DNA of 64,000 bases. Source: Poronia punctata. Its lineage: Eukaryota; Ascomycota; Sordariomycetes; Xylariales; Xylariaceae. Of the stretch, positions 46,828 to 60,004 are shown in pieces; the first letter of the stretch is position 1, and the number at the start of each line of letters is the position of its first letter. The notes beneath the pieces were generated by a model that saw nothing but the letters and a program-made list of their open reading frames with translations, did not search any database and was not told where the DNA came from. The translations under genes were made by a program, and so were the position numbers. The stretch covers positions 124,001 through 188,000 of the forward strand of contig MU401463.1 in assembly GCA_022579005.1 (NCBI GenBank). Reading direction: 5' to 3'.

Positions 46828-49800
46828 AATCTAACGCACACCTCACTGAGTGAGATGTCGAGGTGGCAGTGTGTGGAAAATTCTATCTTAAGGGCTCGGA
46901 TAGCATGACTACAGATCGTGTCTCGACGCGCCAGAACTGTTGTCCTCGAGCGTCCCGAGTAGGCGATACGGTCCGTGCGGGGCTCATACGTCGAAAACGC
47001 AGAAGCCGCAATGGTCGAAGGGTTTGGGAAGACCGGAGGACAGGTCGACACGAGCTCGGTGGACCTGGCGACACAAAAGGTAGGCGACAGAGTTTTTAGA
47101 TTTCTTGCGCAGATGGCAGAGTATATGCCGTACGCGTAAGGTTATACCCGACAAAAGATAACGAGTATAACTTGTATATATTGTGGGCGACAGACGAAAT
47201 TGGTCGGCAGAGTGCGAAGAATCGTGGAATAAATGCTCGATAGAGGATGCGCCCCGAGTAACAGCGTGATTGTAGCGAATTTGGCGTAAGAGGCTGCTCG
47301 ATATTAAATAAAGGCAATGTCGGTGTCGGATTGTCGAGTCGTTGCAATAGCCAGAGTTCTTCTTACGGCGCGGTCGATCGAATGGTCCAAGCGGGAGAGG
47401 AGAATGAGAAAGAATAAGAGTGTAAGGGCGGATGGGTTGCGTGCCGTGTGCGTTATTGTGAGGGAGGAAGGGGAGACCAACCAAAACGAACAGGTTGAGA
47501 CGAAATTGCCTACCTGAACCCAGAGGCTAACTCACTGCTAAGCTGGTGCCGGTGCTGGTGCAGGGCAAAGTCGTAATGGCAGGTACCCAGGGTAAAAGCC
47601 CAGAGGGCGATTACCCTCGTAGGGGGGCCTGTATTGTGCCATACAATGGGCAGGTACACTACTGCTTGTGCTATGCTTGGAACTAGCCGAAAACATATCA
47701 AGAAGAAACAGATACTTACATAATGTACCTTTGGAAGGTGGTATGTGCACCAGCCAGCCCCCAGGCTAGGTGTAATAAGAGATGGGTACATGGGAGCGTA
47801 CGTCTCTTTGCAGGGGGCTTGCCTGGTACTGTATAAGAGTCTAAATGAACAGCAAACCGGTGACAGAGAAGAGAACGATAGGTTTATTTGGCCACCAGGA
47901 AACAGGCTGTAATATCGTAACAGTCGATGCGAGGAGAATCATCAAATGTCGCTACTGCTCTGATAGACTAGGCAGCCCAGGTACTGTATGAGGGGCAGAA
48001 GAGAAAAATACGGGAAACACTACCTACACGTATTATTAGGTTAGAGACCGTACAGCATACAGTGGCTGGCTAATAGTCACTATTCCCCTATTAGGCGGTA
48101 GCGCAGTAATCCTTGCGAGCCAGTGAGAGAAAATCTGCTAGCGATAGTGGTAGAGCGGGGAAACTGATCACAAACCTCTGCGGTCTGTGCGGCTGGAAGA
48201 AAAAGGAGTACAGATAATACCTCTGTTTAGAAGAGGTAGGAAAGACAAGAATAGCATGACTCCCTAAAACACCACAAAAGAAAAATGATCTTGTAAATAT
48301 CAAACAATGGTTACAAGGAAGACAACAATTTGGAGTTAGCAAGGCCGTGATAGATACCACTTGGCTTAATCAGCTATGACAACAGAGAAAACGAGGGCAA
48401 GATTGGCCCTTTCTTCCAAGTTGCTCTTGGATGGGAGAAGACAGCACTGAGGGGAAAGAGGTGTAGTTGTGCAAGTGCAAACTTTGCCTACAAGAAAGAT
48501 ATGATTACAATGCAAGTACCTAATAACCTACAAGGTTGGAAACTTGTAAGGCAGATGGCCAACAGTGGAAGCCGCGAACTCGCAGGTGCGTTGTACTCGT
48601 AGACTAGGTATTCGGACTCAGGAAGGAACCAGGCAGCTCAGGCTAGGCAACTATTGTTTTAAACTATAGAGCATATGTATAGTACATTTACAGCATCTTA
48701 CCACACACAGTGTTTCATCGGTTACCGTGTAATGTACATACTGTTATGTGCAATACTGTAATTACACAGTACCTACCTTGAAAGTACGCGTACAAGTAGT
48801 ACCAACTCTACATAACTGGGAAGTGGCCCTTCCCTAGTCTACAAGGGATGGAGGGATGTGTGTCCAACGCTAGTCCAATTACTGTTGGGCTTTGGTTTGA
48901 TTCAGATTAACAGCCAATCAGAGTTGAAATATGGTTACAGAGCTTATCCATTAGGTCCACCTTTATGTTCCCTGCCCCGTGCCTTTGGTGTGGGCAAGCC
49001 CTTGTCCTGTTATTATTGGCAAGTGCCTAGATACATAATAGGGACTTGCAGGTCCAGGTTGGGATTTATCTTCCAGGGCCAACATACCACCCCTAGCATC
49101 GAACCTCACTCAATAGACCAAAGAGGAACTTGGTGTTTGAGGCTTCAGGCATTTGGCAGTCCGCGTCCTCGGGTGCAGAGTATTATGAGACGCTGGAGTC
49201 TGTGTATGACAAGTTTTAACTGTTGTGTCCGATCCGGCGAATTACGCTTGCCAAGTCTTGGTGTTTGTTAAGTATCTAGCAGAGACATGGCATTTATAAC
49301 AAACGCTCTCGGTACTCGGGTTTACTCGTAGAAGAAATGTGCCTGTAGGCTGTACGTAGTAGGTACGTGGTCGTGTACATGCTGAAATCTGACAACATGA
49401 GTCTCTACCAAGATGAACTTGCCAATAAGTCAAGCATAGCGATACCTGCCGTAATGTGCGCTTGTTAGGGCCAGTAGGTATTTATCTACTAAGTATAATA
49501 GGCTGGCGCAAGCAGATCAATAAGAAAAGAGAGATCTCTTCATGTGCCTATCTTTCCTGTCGTCGTTATCTGACATGCAGATCCATGATCCATGATCCAT
49601 CTGTACTCGTAGGTATCTTGGAGGGTAAATGGGTTTTATGTTAGCCGAGAAAACCGAAGTACGTGATTGGTACGCGGTATGCAAGTATCTCCTACTAAAC
49701 GGACAAATACTTGCGTACCTCATTTCAGTCCAGTCAGTAAGGTACTGTGACATAGTATTGCCCGTTAGTGAAACATACCACCAAGCCCAGCCAGCCAAAA

Positions 49801-52800
49801 GCAAGAGCCGTACCAACTGGGTGGGATATGGGGTCTTTGGACACTTTCCCGGCCAACCGCGTCTTGCATCTTGGCCGATTGAAGTGAGCAGATATTCAGA
49901 GATCACATGTACACGGCAACAAATATGTAAATAGAGTCCAATAAGTAAGTACATCCATGTCTACCACATGCATGTATGTGTAGGACACCATCAGGGCAAG
50001 GTAGGTACTGTATGAACCTACTTCAGAGCAGATGTCATGCGCAAACGATTGCAAGCAGGTAATGACATGGTCTACCTATTCGACCCCGATGTCCAAAGGA
50101 GGGGATGATATCAATACAGAAAAGGGAGCATCATAAATGGGCAGGCGCAGCCGTATATGTATGTGCCTTAGTAAGGGTAGTCTAGCAGGTAAGTCCTTCG
50201 CTCTCAACCTGAGTCTTGCCCTACCTATTCGGCGGAGGCACAACCTATGTTTTAGCAAATAAAGACCATCTCAGTGCTGTCGTAGCACCCCCCTGTCGAT
50301 GATTTCGTCATCTGACTGTCCTTTTCTTGAAGAAAAGAAAGAGCAGCCCATAGACCGGATTTTCTCGAGTGACCAAAATGCGAATCATCGGAAGGTGCTG
50401 TCCTAGGCTAGAAGGCGGTGGTGTGTAGGTTTTCCATCCCTGTCAGACACGAAATCGGAGCCAACCAGGGAACAGTCACAGTCGCTGTCTCAGTTCTTGC
50501 AATCTGCTGGAATTCGTAACGGCCTCTCCCGATGTGCCTGGTGGCCAAAGTCGCCAAAGTTAGATAGCTAAAACACCGATATTGTTACGTTGAACCCTAC
50601 AGCAGTACCGCGTTGCCCCCCTTGAAACTGCAAGTACGACGCACCCTTTGTACCAAATTTTCGAGGACAGCCATGATACCTTGATGAACATTATTAGTCA
50701 CAATACTGACGGGAACATCTGTCAAGCTTGTCTGTATAGTGTCTTGTCGTAAATATGATGCTGCGCTGAGCAAATAGGTGACGTGGGGCTGGAAAACCTT
50801 GGATCTGTCCGGGCAGCAATAGATAAGAAGAATTATGTAGGAAGAAAAAATGGGAATGTCACACGAGAAGAAAAAATTACTGGTGTTCTGTGTTGCGTTC
50901 CCCTCACCGCTTTTCAAGCCGCAATCATTACCAGCTAGGTAGCCAGTCCAACCATCCTATGATTAATATTTAGAAGATGCATTGGATATATCATGATACG
51001 GGTAATCAGGTGCTTGCATGAATAATAGCGACGACTAGGTAGGATGGCAAAGAGGAAACCTAATTTGAAGGATTCAAAGGGGCAGTGCAATGCCCCGTCA
51101 CCGGGGCGCTTGCTCAAGCTGACCGGACCAAATACCAATACATATTCAAGAATCCATTCTTGTTTTAGTGAGATCTCATCTCAGTCGACAGAATTCTACA
51201 TTTATTGGAGCATATCAATTGCCACGATATATTTATTTCGGCACCAAGCCCCAGTTGCTTCGGCGGCTCCATTGGCACGAAAAGGGTCTGCAAGCGTGGT
51301 TGAAATGCATTACAGACCGCAGAATAAACGTGCGCGGTCCTCAGAGGCGTCTGCAAACCCTGCCGGTTCAAATACAACCCGTTTTGTAGGTGTGGCGAGC
51401 TAGGAGAATTGCTATGTCTTCCTCATGGCGTTACACCAGGTAACGCACACAATGAAAACGAGTTTGACATCAAAAATTGCGAGGAGTACGATCCCGAAGG
51501 ATAATACAGGACAGTCAACACCGCGCTGTGCAATGCAGGTCTCTTGTCCTACCACTCGAAATTCTGGAGCTTCAAATGGTCCCTCAAGGTAAGTATGAAG
51601 AAGAAAAGAGAGGAAAGGTTTGAAAGTTTGGGAGAGAAGGGAGATATTTATGGCCCAGAAATGTCTGGCTGATTGTGTTTAGTGGGCCTTCCTGATGGGA
51701 TCAGGCAGGTGCCAGTAATGGGAATTGAACCAATCAAATAAATCGCTTCCCAGGAGCCCATTTTTGTGTGCATCCCATTTATCTTATTGGTTAATTCAGC
51801 GAAGTTGTACGCACGTCGGGTACGTGTACTGTACGTATGTACCACCTATGGGCTACGGTTGTAAAGTAGGTAGGTGCGCTCTGCTGCAAACTATGAGTAG
51901 CAAGAACGACCATCTGCATTTCTCTGTCGCCACTTAGGTATTTACGTGTACGTGAATGGAAGTGCACCTACTCTGTACAACTATGTGACATATTGTGTAG
52001 TGTATATATTGGGCAAGACAGGGCGAGACATATAAGTACAGTATACCGGTCAGGTATTAGGGCCAACACCTACATGCCCTCGTACAGTACAAGTACATTA
52101 AGAGCTAGCCTAGAGGATTGTGGGATGGGCATTTCTCTGCATCTGCAATGGTTGCTATCACTCTTGCCGTTACAAATCCCCGGCTTGACAGAAATTTACT
52201 GTGTAGGAAGAGGTACAGGACGTTTAACTCCTACAAGGAACTATTTGTATATATCGCTTGTTGCCTGTTTGTTAAGAACACAATATAGCTAACTTAACCT
52301 AAAAGGATACAAGTACGTCTTGATTCATATTAGAGGAGAAGACTTGTACCTGTATATCTGACATTTTGTGTTTCTAGTCGTTTGAAACCCAGTACGAAAA
52401 CAGCGGGGTTTACGGCTCCGGGGACGGCTCCGGGAAAGTCACAAAGCAACCCCGATTCCTCTAGTCTGCATGCGTCTTTGCCTCCGCCACATCCTTCTCG
52501 CATACCAACAAAGCCACGGCAAAATATCGGACTGCATCGGACTGCGAATCTTATATTACCAGTAGGTACGGGAATCTCTGGTACCCGCCGGTTTGAGAAT
52601 CATCATATCCGTGTGGGTTATTCCTTGGAAGATAGCGCGGGCCGCCAAATTTACTCCTACTCGTATTTGAATCCTTAGTCCCTGGGAAAGAACGCCGGGT
52701 GTCATTCAGGTTTACCATCTCCTGGATAACGGAGGGCTTCCATTCCATTTGCCATGGAAGTGAAGGGAGTCGGTTCACTTGGCCCTTGAGCAATAGGTAG

Positions 52801-53046
52801 TGCCCTGTCCCTCCATTTGCCGTTTTCTCATGGACTCAGCTCCAAAAACAGTGACGGTCCTCTGCCAGCATCTCCCAGGTGGTTCCTTTTATAGCAGGGG
52901 GACGTCGGACCAGCCGTTGAGGGCACTGGCTTATCTCTGAGATTGTTAAGCTTTATCATATTGTCGGCCTAACGCAATTATCAATACGCCTCAGCCAGCA
53001 GCATTATAACTTGTTGCGTCAAGTCTTGTTGGGCCAACAAAAGTGA
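46828..53046. other. SET3 upstream region and long gene desert
   Basis: More than 6 kb with no supported gene. The first 700 bases are probably the SET3 promoter and leader. The rest holds many short open frames without protein-like composition, dense CTACCTA/TAGGTA words, and TACTCGTA copies at 48594-48601, 49323-49330, 49604-49611 and 52658-52665. The base composition is not strongly AT-biased, so heavy RIP is not evident. No transposase or reverse transcriptase fragments were recognised. Confidence 0.45.
49580..49600. repeat. Triplicated heptamer GATCCAT
   Basis: Three exact head-to-tail copies of GATCCAT. Confidence 0.85.
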
Positions 53047-53290
53047 TCAATGGATCAGTCCTAGCTTTTCAGCAATTGAGTAAATGGCAGCCTGCCTCTT
53101 CGCGCCAGGAAATAACGGTATAACGCTCGCGTCCACGGCACTCTGATCCGCTGTCTCGTAGATTCGAGACTCATGCCTACTACGCCTCCAGATTCGCGCG
53201 GCATCATAACCGCGGAACCTGATGGATGAATTCTCTGCGATACGCATCCCTGATGGTCCCATAAACGATGTCCTATATTAACGTCCTGAG
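53047..53290 (-). pseudogene. C-terminal relic of a GMC oxidoreductase
   Basis: Two minus-strand frames together resemble the end of a GMC-family FAD oxidoreductase. The first has the active-site region of type HP-G-A-MMPRE-GGVV (IHPSGSAVMMPRESGGVV, about 53174-53227). The second, shifted by one frame about 20 codons later, has the terminal motif SAVDASVIPLFPGAKRQ then AIYSIAEKLGLI and a stop at 53047. One frameshift between them and the absence of the usual long N-terminal part (no Rossmann GGGTAG segment was found upstream in 53.3-54.3 kb) indicate a broken gene. GMC enzymes oxidise alcohols or sugars; this copy should be inactive. Confidence 0.65.
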
Positions 53291-56200
53291 GCTTTGAGTT
53301 TGTTGGTAGTATTGGTAGCAACGCAGCCACGTCAGGCGTGGCAACAGACGATCGTTGTAACCCCCGGATCGTCCCAGCTTCTTGCAGTCGAACCGTTGCG
53401 AACACATGAATATCCTTGGCCATCGATTATCCATCGCAGATGTCGGACGAAGGCGCCTGAATTGTGCCCCTCGAAATCGGTTGCATAATGATCACGGCCA
53501 AATGATTATAGGACGCCGCCATTAAAGAGCATCGAGGTAAGAAAGAAGGGTACGAAGCTCGACATGTTCTATGGCATAACCGACACGCTGTGTGACGTCG
53601 TACATCAGGAAGTGGGAGATAGTCAATTGTCCCGTTTCACGTAAGCAGAGGGTTCTCTGACGAATAAAAAAGCGGCGCCATATAGGGGTTGTAGATGCTT
53701 CTCAAGATATTAGCGACATCCAACTTGGGTGCGAAAGATAGCATGGTGTTGCGCCTTGACAGCATCTCCGCCGCCAATGATGCTCCCAACAGATAACACG
53801 TCCAGCACTGTATCTGCCAGTTTTCATAATGCCCAAAACATCACGGATGTGGCACTGTGGCCTCGCGTCCGTATACTGTCTGGTTCATGTCACAAGCTGC
53901 CTGTGATTCCAGTTGGGTAAGGTTAGGTACATAAACCCTGACATCCTCACGATATGCCCAGCCAACAGCTCACGACTAGAGTGCGAGGAGACGGTTCAGT
54001 TATGTGCGAGCGTCAGGTCTTACTTGGTTCTCGGCCAGTTATAGGAGAGATCCCCGTTTGGATCCATGCCAAATATCTCGGAACCCGCTAAAGAAGTTGG
54101 CTGGGGAGGGTGAGCTAGGTTCCAACAGCATTCCAAATAGACATCCGGGGTTAGGGGCAAACGCACAAGTTTAGGAAGGATGGAACACCGACCTCGACCG
54201 GTTCTCGCCACCCATGCCCGTCTTCTACGGGGTACATACATCTCGCGCCTTGCTGCAAGACGTCTCGTGGGTTACGTAGTCCTTGGGATTGGTCGGCCGT
54301 TAGCTATTCCTCACAGGTCCCTCCTTACTGGCTAACTTCGCCCGGACATGTGAAAAGTGCGGTAGTAGATATGAATACCCCCATCCGGATTGTCTAGGTC
54401 TCCCGGACATCGGAGTCGGCGGGCGCACCACTAGTTCAACATAGGCCGTTCATAGTGATGCTATCGCCGACGGACCAGCTCTGGCCTAAAGTCCGAGTAG
54501 CAGCGTCGGGGACTGTAGTAGCGTCGTAGTAGGACGGGTTATCTTCCCCGACGTTGCCGGGTATCTACTGTCGTGTCTTCGGCACCATGTCCCTGCATTG
54601 TTTGAGCTTAGATTGCCCCAGATCTTTATATAGAACGGAAATAAACCCCTTCGTCAGTTCCCTATAAATACACTTCCACCTCCACAGCTTCCTCAAGCAA
54701 TGCCATACCTTTGAATTCTTGAGAATGGAAGTTATTCACCAAATTATCTAGGCCTCTTTATACGAACAGAGAGATTTCGGACTATCTTGCCTGAAGGATT
54801 CTGAACGAGCCCGGTGGCAATAACCAGGCCGACGACGTCGTAATCATATCTACTCTTCATAGAAAGCGAGCCGTTCTTGTCAGTTGCAATTTGGTCACTG
54901 CGAACACATCAGGAAAGCGCGTACAGACTCAGGGGTGCTCGTGTCTAGCTAAGTGCTGTATGCTCAAGCACAAGAAGGGGGATATAAGCTATTGTGCTTG
55001 GATGGGGAGGTCGAAAAAACACAAGGCGATAGCTTCGACAAGCCTCGCTGATTTCGCAATTACTCGCCGCCAGAGGAATACGATCTACATGTCCGAGCAA
55101 CATCGCATTCCCCGGACTTCTAGTCGGTTTTTTGTATGCCATTGGCTACGGCAAGCCCCCTGAAGATCACTTTATCGGCCCGTACGTACTCTAGCCCTAA
55201 GTGCATCTAGTCGCCGATTCGACTCTTGCGACCTACAGGAGCCGTCCTCGATATTAAGGCCGTTTTGGAGGGGACATGATAGAGTAGCGTCGGTCGTATA
55301 ACCTCGCTCGCCTCCAACTTTGCGACATATCTCTTCGAATATATCGGTTTCGAATGGGTTACATTGCTGATTGACCAAAGGGATCACACAGGAGATAGAT
55401 GGAAGCGTACGTGGCACAAGCCGAATTCAGGCTTTAGTCCGCCGCATTTTTGCTATCCTTTCGCTGCTTTAGAAATGCCGTTGGCTTCCCTCCTCCAAAG
55501 CACATGTTTTGCTTCTCCGGGTAAGCCGAACCAAGCTACCCCAGACTAGGTGCATAGGTTTAGACAAGCTTTTCGTGTAGGTCTAAAAGGGAAAACATAT
55601 GGGGTCTATGGCGAAGATGCCTGGCTGATCTGGCCTGCGCCCTGCTCAGCTCAGACTTTGTTGCTCGAATAACAAGCGGCACGGGCCTGCACCTTGCATT
55701 AAGCAGATGGCAGGGTGGTATTAGAGTACGAGATGAAACCCCCTTTCTCATCGGGTGTAAATCGATATAGTGCATACAAATAGGTATTTCATTCATTGGA
55801 GATCGACTTCTCCAATCCACATATTCCTTCACCGACAACGACATTTGTACCAGCGACATTGCACATCAAGACAGATGGCGCTTATCGTGGCTCTCCATAT
55901 CATATTGCAGTGGTAAACTGGCGTGGCTGGAATTGGTATACTGCAGGGCCCCTCTGCAGCAGGCTCGATCAATAAACACTAGACGGGATCTTATCGGCCC
56001 CTTATCACGGTGACTGCCATTTTCCTTGTCCAGGTTAGGTCAGAAACATCCCTGTACCTGTACTCGTAGCTTCAAGGTTTGAGTCACTGTGTGTTGTAAT
56101 GTGGGGGAGTCTACAAGACCTCACCTCACCTTACCGTAAGGGTTCGACGTGTTCACCCAAGATCATAGGTGTGTCCATTGCATTGCTCTACATTATATGT

Positions 56201-56298
56201 AATCGCCAATCCTCATGTCTCTCGCTTTCCTACATCTTCTTCCGGATATGGTGCTATAAACGGTCCTGAAAGGAACACAATTTCCGGGTGAACAGAAG
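53291..56298. other. Gene-free region upstream of ARG2
   Basis: No intact gene. A 51-codon minus-strand segment at 54741-54896 ends in QNPSGKIVRNLSVRIKRPR, reminiscent of the C-terminal Lys motif of acyl-activating (AMP-binding) enzymes, but it is too short to assign. TACTCGTA is at 56061-56068. The region may contain other heavily decayed coding sequence related to the GMC relic. Confidence 0.35.
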
Positions 56299-58513
56299 AT
56301 GCAGCGTACAGCCTGTAGGAAGGCTTCCTCTGCTGGGCTGAATGTACGTCACTTTTATTACCTCGGACCCATAACCATGCGCGATCTCGGAACCAAGTCT
56401 ATATCCCATCGTTGCTTCGACAAAAACGAGACGTATGAAGACTCATTTCTCATTCCTGTAGACATCGCTGCTTAAGCATCGCACCCATCAATCATCAGAT
56501 GAGCCGCTCCACCAAGGTGTACGGGCATCCTCTGCGCGTGTCGCTCGCCCTAGTACCAGTGCAAATGGCGGTGGGCCATCGTTGCCATTCGTCTCGCCTT
56601 ACGCATCCATCTCAGAGTCCCAGAAGCTGAGGAAAGACCAAGAAAGAGTATGTACTCTTGGCAAGCTGTGTTAACTTGCTGACTTATACCCAAGATAGGA
56701 CTTTTTGGTCTCTGTCCTTGAGACTTCGGTTACTAAGCGAGATGCCAAAGCCTACATGAACAGGTTCGTGCCGTTCCTGGAGAGGAAGGGGGCCACGAGT
56801 TTTCAACAACGTAATGGGGCACAATCGGCAACCACCGGCCGTAACGGTGCATCCAAATCGCAAAATCTTTCGGTGAGCGGAATCCAGATTGCAGATGGAC
56901 GGCCAAGTGCTAGAGACAGGGGCGCCAAGCTGGACCGGGACTTGTCCATTCAAGAGCCTCTTTTCGTAGCCTTGGTTAAGTTTCGTGCTCCCGAGACTGT
57001 CAGCGACACAACGCTTAACGGTGTAGCCAAGACGCTCAGCCAGCTCAGGAAGCTCGGCCTCGTGAGCATAGTCGTGGTCGACTGTGATAGCGACGGCAAG
57101 GACCAGACCAAGCAACGGCAGACCGCCATAGCTCAGGCGAGCCGAATAGCTACGGCCATCGATAACTACGATGCCCCAGGCGCACGGGTGATCGAGTCGC
57201 CAATCTCGATAGCGGAGCAAGCCAACCCCTCCACCTCACATTTTACTTCACAAGGTTTGTTCATCCAGAATCCCAATGACCTTATGGCGGCATTGCGGGA
57301 CGAGCTGATTGCTATAATACCTTCCTTCGGATACACAACCGATACCTATACCAGCAAACCTGTAAATGTGAACGATGCTATCTTGGCCCTCACTAGGCAA
57401 TTATCTGGCCTCCAGATAATACAAGGGCCAGATGATGCCTTCATCATCCCCAGAGTTCTGAGAGCCGCCGAAGTCTACCGTATAATCGTTCTCGACCCGT
57501 TAGGAGGCATCCCGGCCAAGAACCGCGCAACTGGACGACATCTGTTCTTGAACCTCGAACACGAGTTTAAAGAGGTTGAAGCCGACCTTAAAGCTTCGGA
57601 GGACAGAGGTACACCGGCTGCTGATCGTTCGGACAGCCAGCGTCATTTGGAGAATGCCAAACTAGCGAAGAATGTTTTGTCTCTGCTTCCACCCACTTCT
57701 TCCGTCATTATCACAACCCCACAAGAGGCAGCGAAAGAACGCGGGCCAGAGGACAAAGCCCTTGATTTTGCGCTCGTTAGTACCAGGCGAGGACAGAATC
57801 CGCTGATACACAGTCTCTTGACCGACAAGCCAGTCAAGTCATCTTCTCTGCCGACTGAACGTTTCACGCCGGTCACTTCGTCAACAGGTACCTACCAGAT
57901 CGGGTCTCTCACCACCTTGGCCAAGCGCGGTATGCCGCTTACCATATACCCCGACCCTAAATTAACACGTTGGAGGCCACCGCGGCCCGGGGAGTATGGC
58001 CTTAATTTGACTGATCCTAAGATCAATCTCCCACGATTGGTTCATCTGATTGATGACTCATTTGGCCGCAAACTCGACGTCGACCATTATCTCAGACGCA
58101 TCAATGGCAACCTTGCGGGTGTAATAATCGCTGGGGACTACGAAGGAGGAGCTATCCTGACGTGGGAGGATCCCTCGGGCACGGGCGATCCAAATCGGCG
58201 CGTGCCGTACCTGGACAAGTTTGCGGTCTTACGTAAGAGCCAAGGGGCGGGAGGCGTGGCCGATATCGTGTTCAACGCCATGGTCCGGGATTGTTTTCCC
58301 GATGGCGTCTGTTGGAGGAGCCGGAAGGACAACCCAGTCAACAAGTGGTACTTTGAACGATCGAGGGGCACGTTGAAGATTAGTGATATGAACTGGACTA
58401 TGTTTTGGACGACCCCACAACTAGCATTAGATGATCGGAAATTTCACGATTACGAGGCCGTCTGTCGCGGTGTAGAGCCGTCCTGGGCAGATAAGAAAAA
58501 CATCCTCGACTAA
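56299..58513 (+). CDS. ARG2: Mitochondrial N-acetylglutamate synthase
   Basis: Exons 56299-56343, 56462-56647 and 56699-58513; GT-AG, all phase 0; 681 aa. Exon 2 has no ATG in the coding frame and is closed upstream by a stop at the splice acceptor. The start is therefore placed in the 45-bp exon 1 (MQRTACRKASSAGLN), which gives a basic, acid-free presequence. The middle is the inactive amino-acid-kinase-like domain (FVALVKFRAPETVS, LGLVSIVVVDCDSDGK, YRIIVLDPLGGIP). The C-terminal NAT domain has DHYLRRINGNLAGVIIAGDYEG, LRKSQGAGGVADIVFNAMV and NKWYFERSRGTLK. The enzyme makes N-acetylglutamate from glutamate and acetyl-CoA, the first committed step of fungal arginine synthesis (arg-14 in Neurospora). 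The first exon is the least certain part. Confidence 0.92.
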
Positions 58514-59217
58514 AAGCTGAAAGAAAATGAAAACCCATGAGGAATATGTCTCTGTCGGTTTGGGCACTGGGATAGCCTATCGACGTCGCAGCAGCTTTGT
58601 GGTTCGAACTTATTCCCCATCCTCGGCTAGCGAGAAAGAGCTACGACGCTCAAGGGAGATGAGGGCATCGCAGCCGAGAATCAGTACATTAGGTAGCTAC
58701 TAAACAGGTAGTCTACCTAACCTAGTATCCGCATGTTGGTCAGCTGAGGTACAACAAATAGATGCTTCGCCCAGTCAGGGGCGCCTACTTTCCCGGCCAT
58801 TCATACAAAACCCCAGATTAGCCCAAGCCTTGCCTGTGGGGTTTATTTACCTCTGGCCCATCTGATGGCGTAATTTTTACATACCCATAGACTATAGTAA
58901 TAAAATCGGGTTTCCGGGCCTTTTATTTTTTTCTCTTTCTACGTTTTAGTATATTGTGTCTTCCCGTCTTAGGCTTTCCAGCACCGAAGAAGCAGCAGGC
59001 GACTGCTTTGTACAAAATTCGTTGGTTTCTCACTCTTCGAAATACTGCTAAAAGAATAACTATGTCAACCTCCAAACTTACAGTATTTGGCGAGGACACC
59101 AAAACTTGCCAAGCAAAGCCTGACTGATGATGCTGTTCACAATTCGGTATGTCGATAATTAGTAAATAAAATATGGGCAAGTGGGGCGCACATCAGGTTA
59201 CCGGTCCAGACCTGACA

Positions 59218-59239
59218 CGGTCTTCCGACGGTCTTCCGA
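59218..59239. repeat. Tandem duplication of an 11-mer
   Basis: CGGTCTTCCGA twice without mismatch, followed by a third partial CGGTC. Confidence 0.85.
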
Positions 59240-60004
59240 CGGTCGATAGGGAGGTGCTAGGAGGTAGAGATACAGTTGGGCATGTGCTACTGTACCTTCC
59301 CAATTTTTGACAGTCATCTTTGATGGCGGGGGCCATCAACCAAGAAAGAAGAGGGAAAAAAATTAAAAAAGCCTTTTCTGACCCCACCATGAGTCGAGAG
59401 AGTCGATACCGGCCAACTGATAAAGGTGGGAAGGCGGGGTGATAAGGGGTGCACTAGGGGTGTGTGTCTAGATAGTGGAAATGTTGACGTTGCTCAAGAT
59501 CTGCGAGTACATATTGACTTTAACTTCAAGATCTACAATAGTGAGTGGTAAAGATGTCTACAAGCCACAGCAAAACTCCATACAAAAGCTGAGAGATCAA
59601 CCTACCTCGAAAAACCACGTATGTAAATAAACATCAGAGTTACTAATATATACCTTAGGTATGCGGTAATATAAAATTACAAAATTTCAGCATGGCCACA
59701 CTTGCCAAGACACATAGTAGGCCACAGAAATGCGAGGTGGATGTTTGTACGTGTTCTAAACGTAAAAGAGTGCAGAACCAAAAACCCAAAGGTAACACAA
59801 ATGAAAATATATACTTACAGGATAACAGTAATAACGAGCATACCTCGAGAGTTTCATTTCTCGCAACGACCATATGACAAGGCTGAGTACTTATAATGAT
59901 ATATGAGAGTCACATCGAGTCTGAATACATCCAAGTCTCGCCAGTACCTACCTAATAACTCTCACTTGTTTGGGCAGTTTTCTTCTGTAGCTGCTACCTG
60001 AAGG

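Noticed and set aside
48858..49271. Plus-strand open frame of 137 codons in the desert
   Set aside because: Rich in Cys/Trp/Arg in a random pattern, no domain, and no splice or promoter context.
51700..51760. Possible tRNA 3' end (GGTTCAATTCC on the minus strand)
   Set aside because: The T stem has a mismatch, and no matching acceptor, D or anticodon arm could be drawn.
52382..52678. Plus-strand open frame of 98 codons, Pro/Ser-rich
   Set aside because: Low complexity, no good start context, and no homologous family recalled.
53770..53800. Minus-strand GSIIGGGDAV peptide resembling a phosphoglycerate kinase motif
   Set aside because: The match is one short Gly-rich word with stops close by and no other kinase blocks near it.
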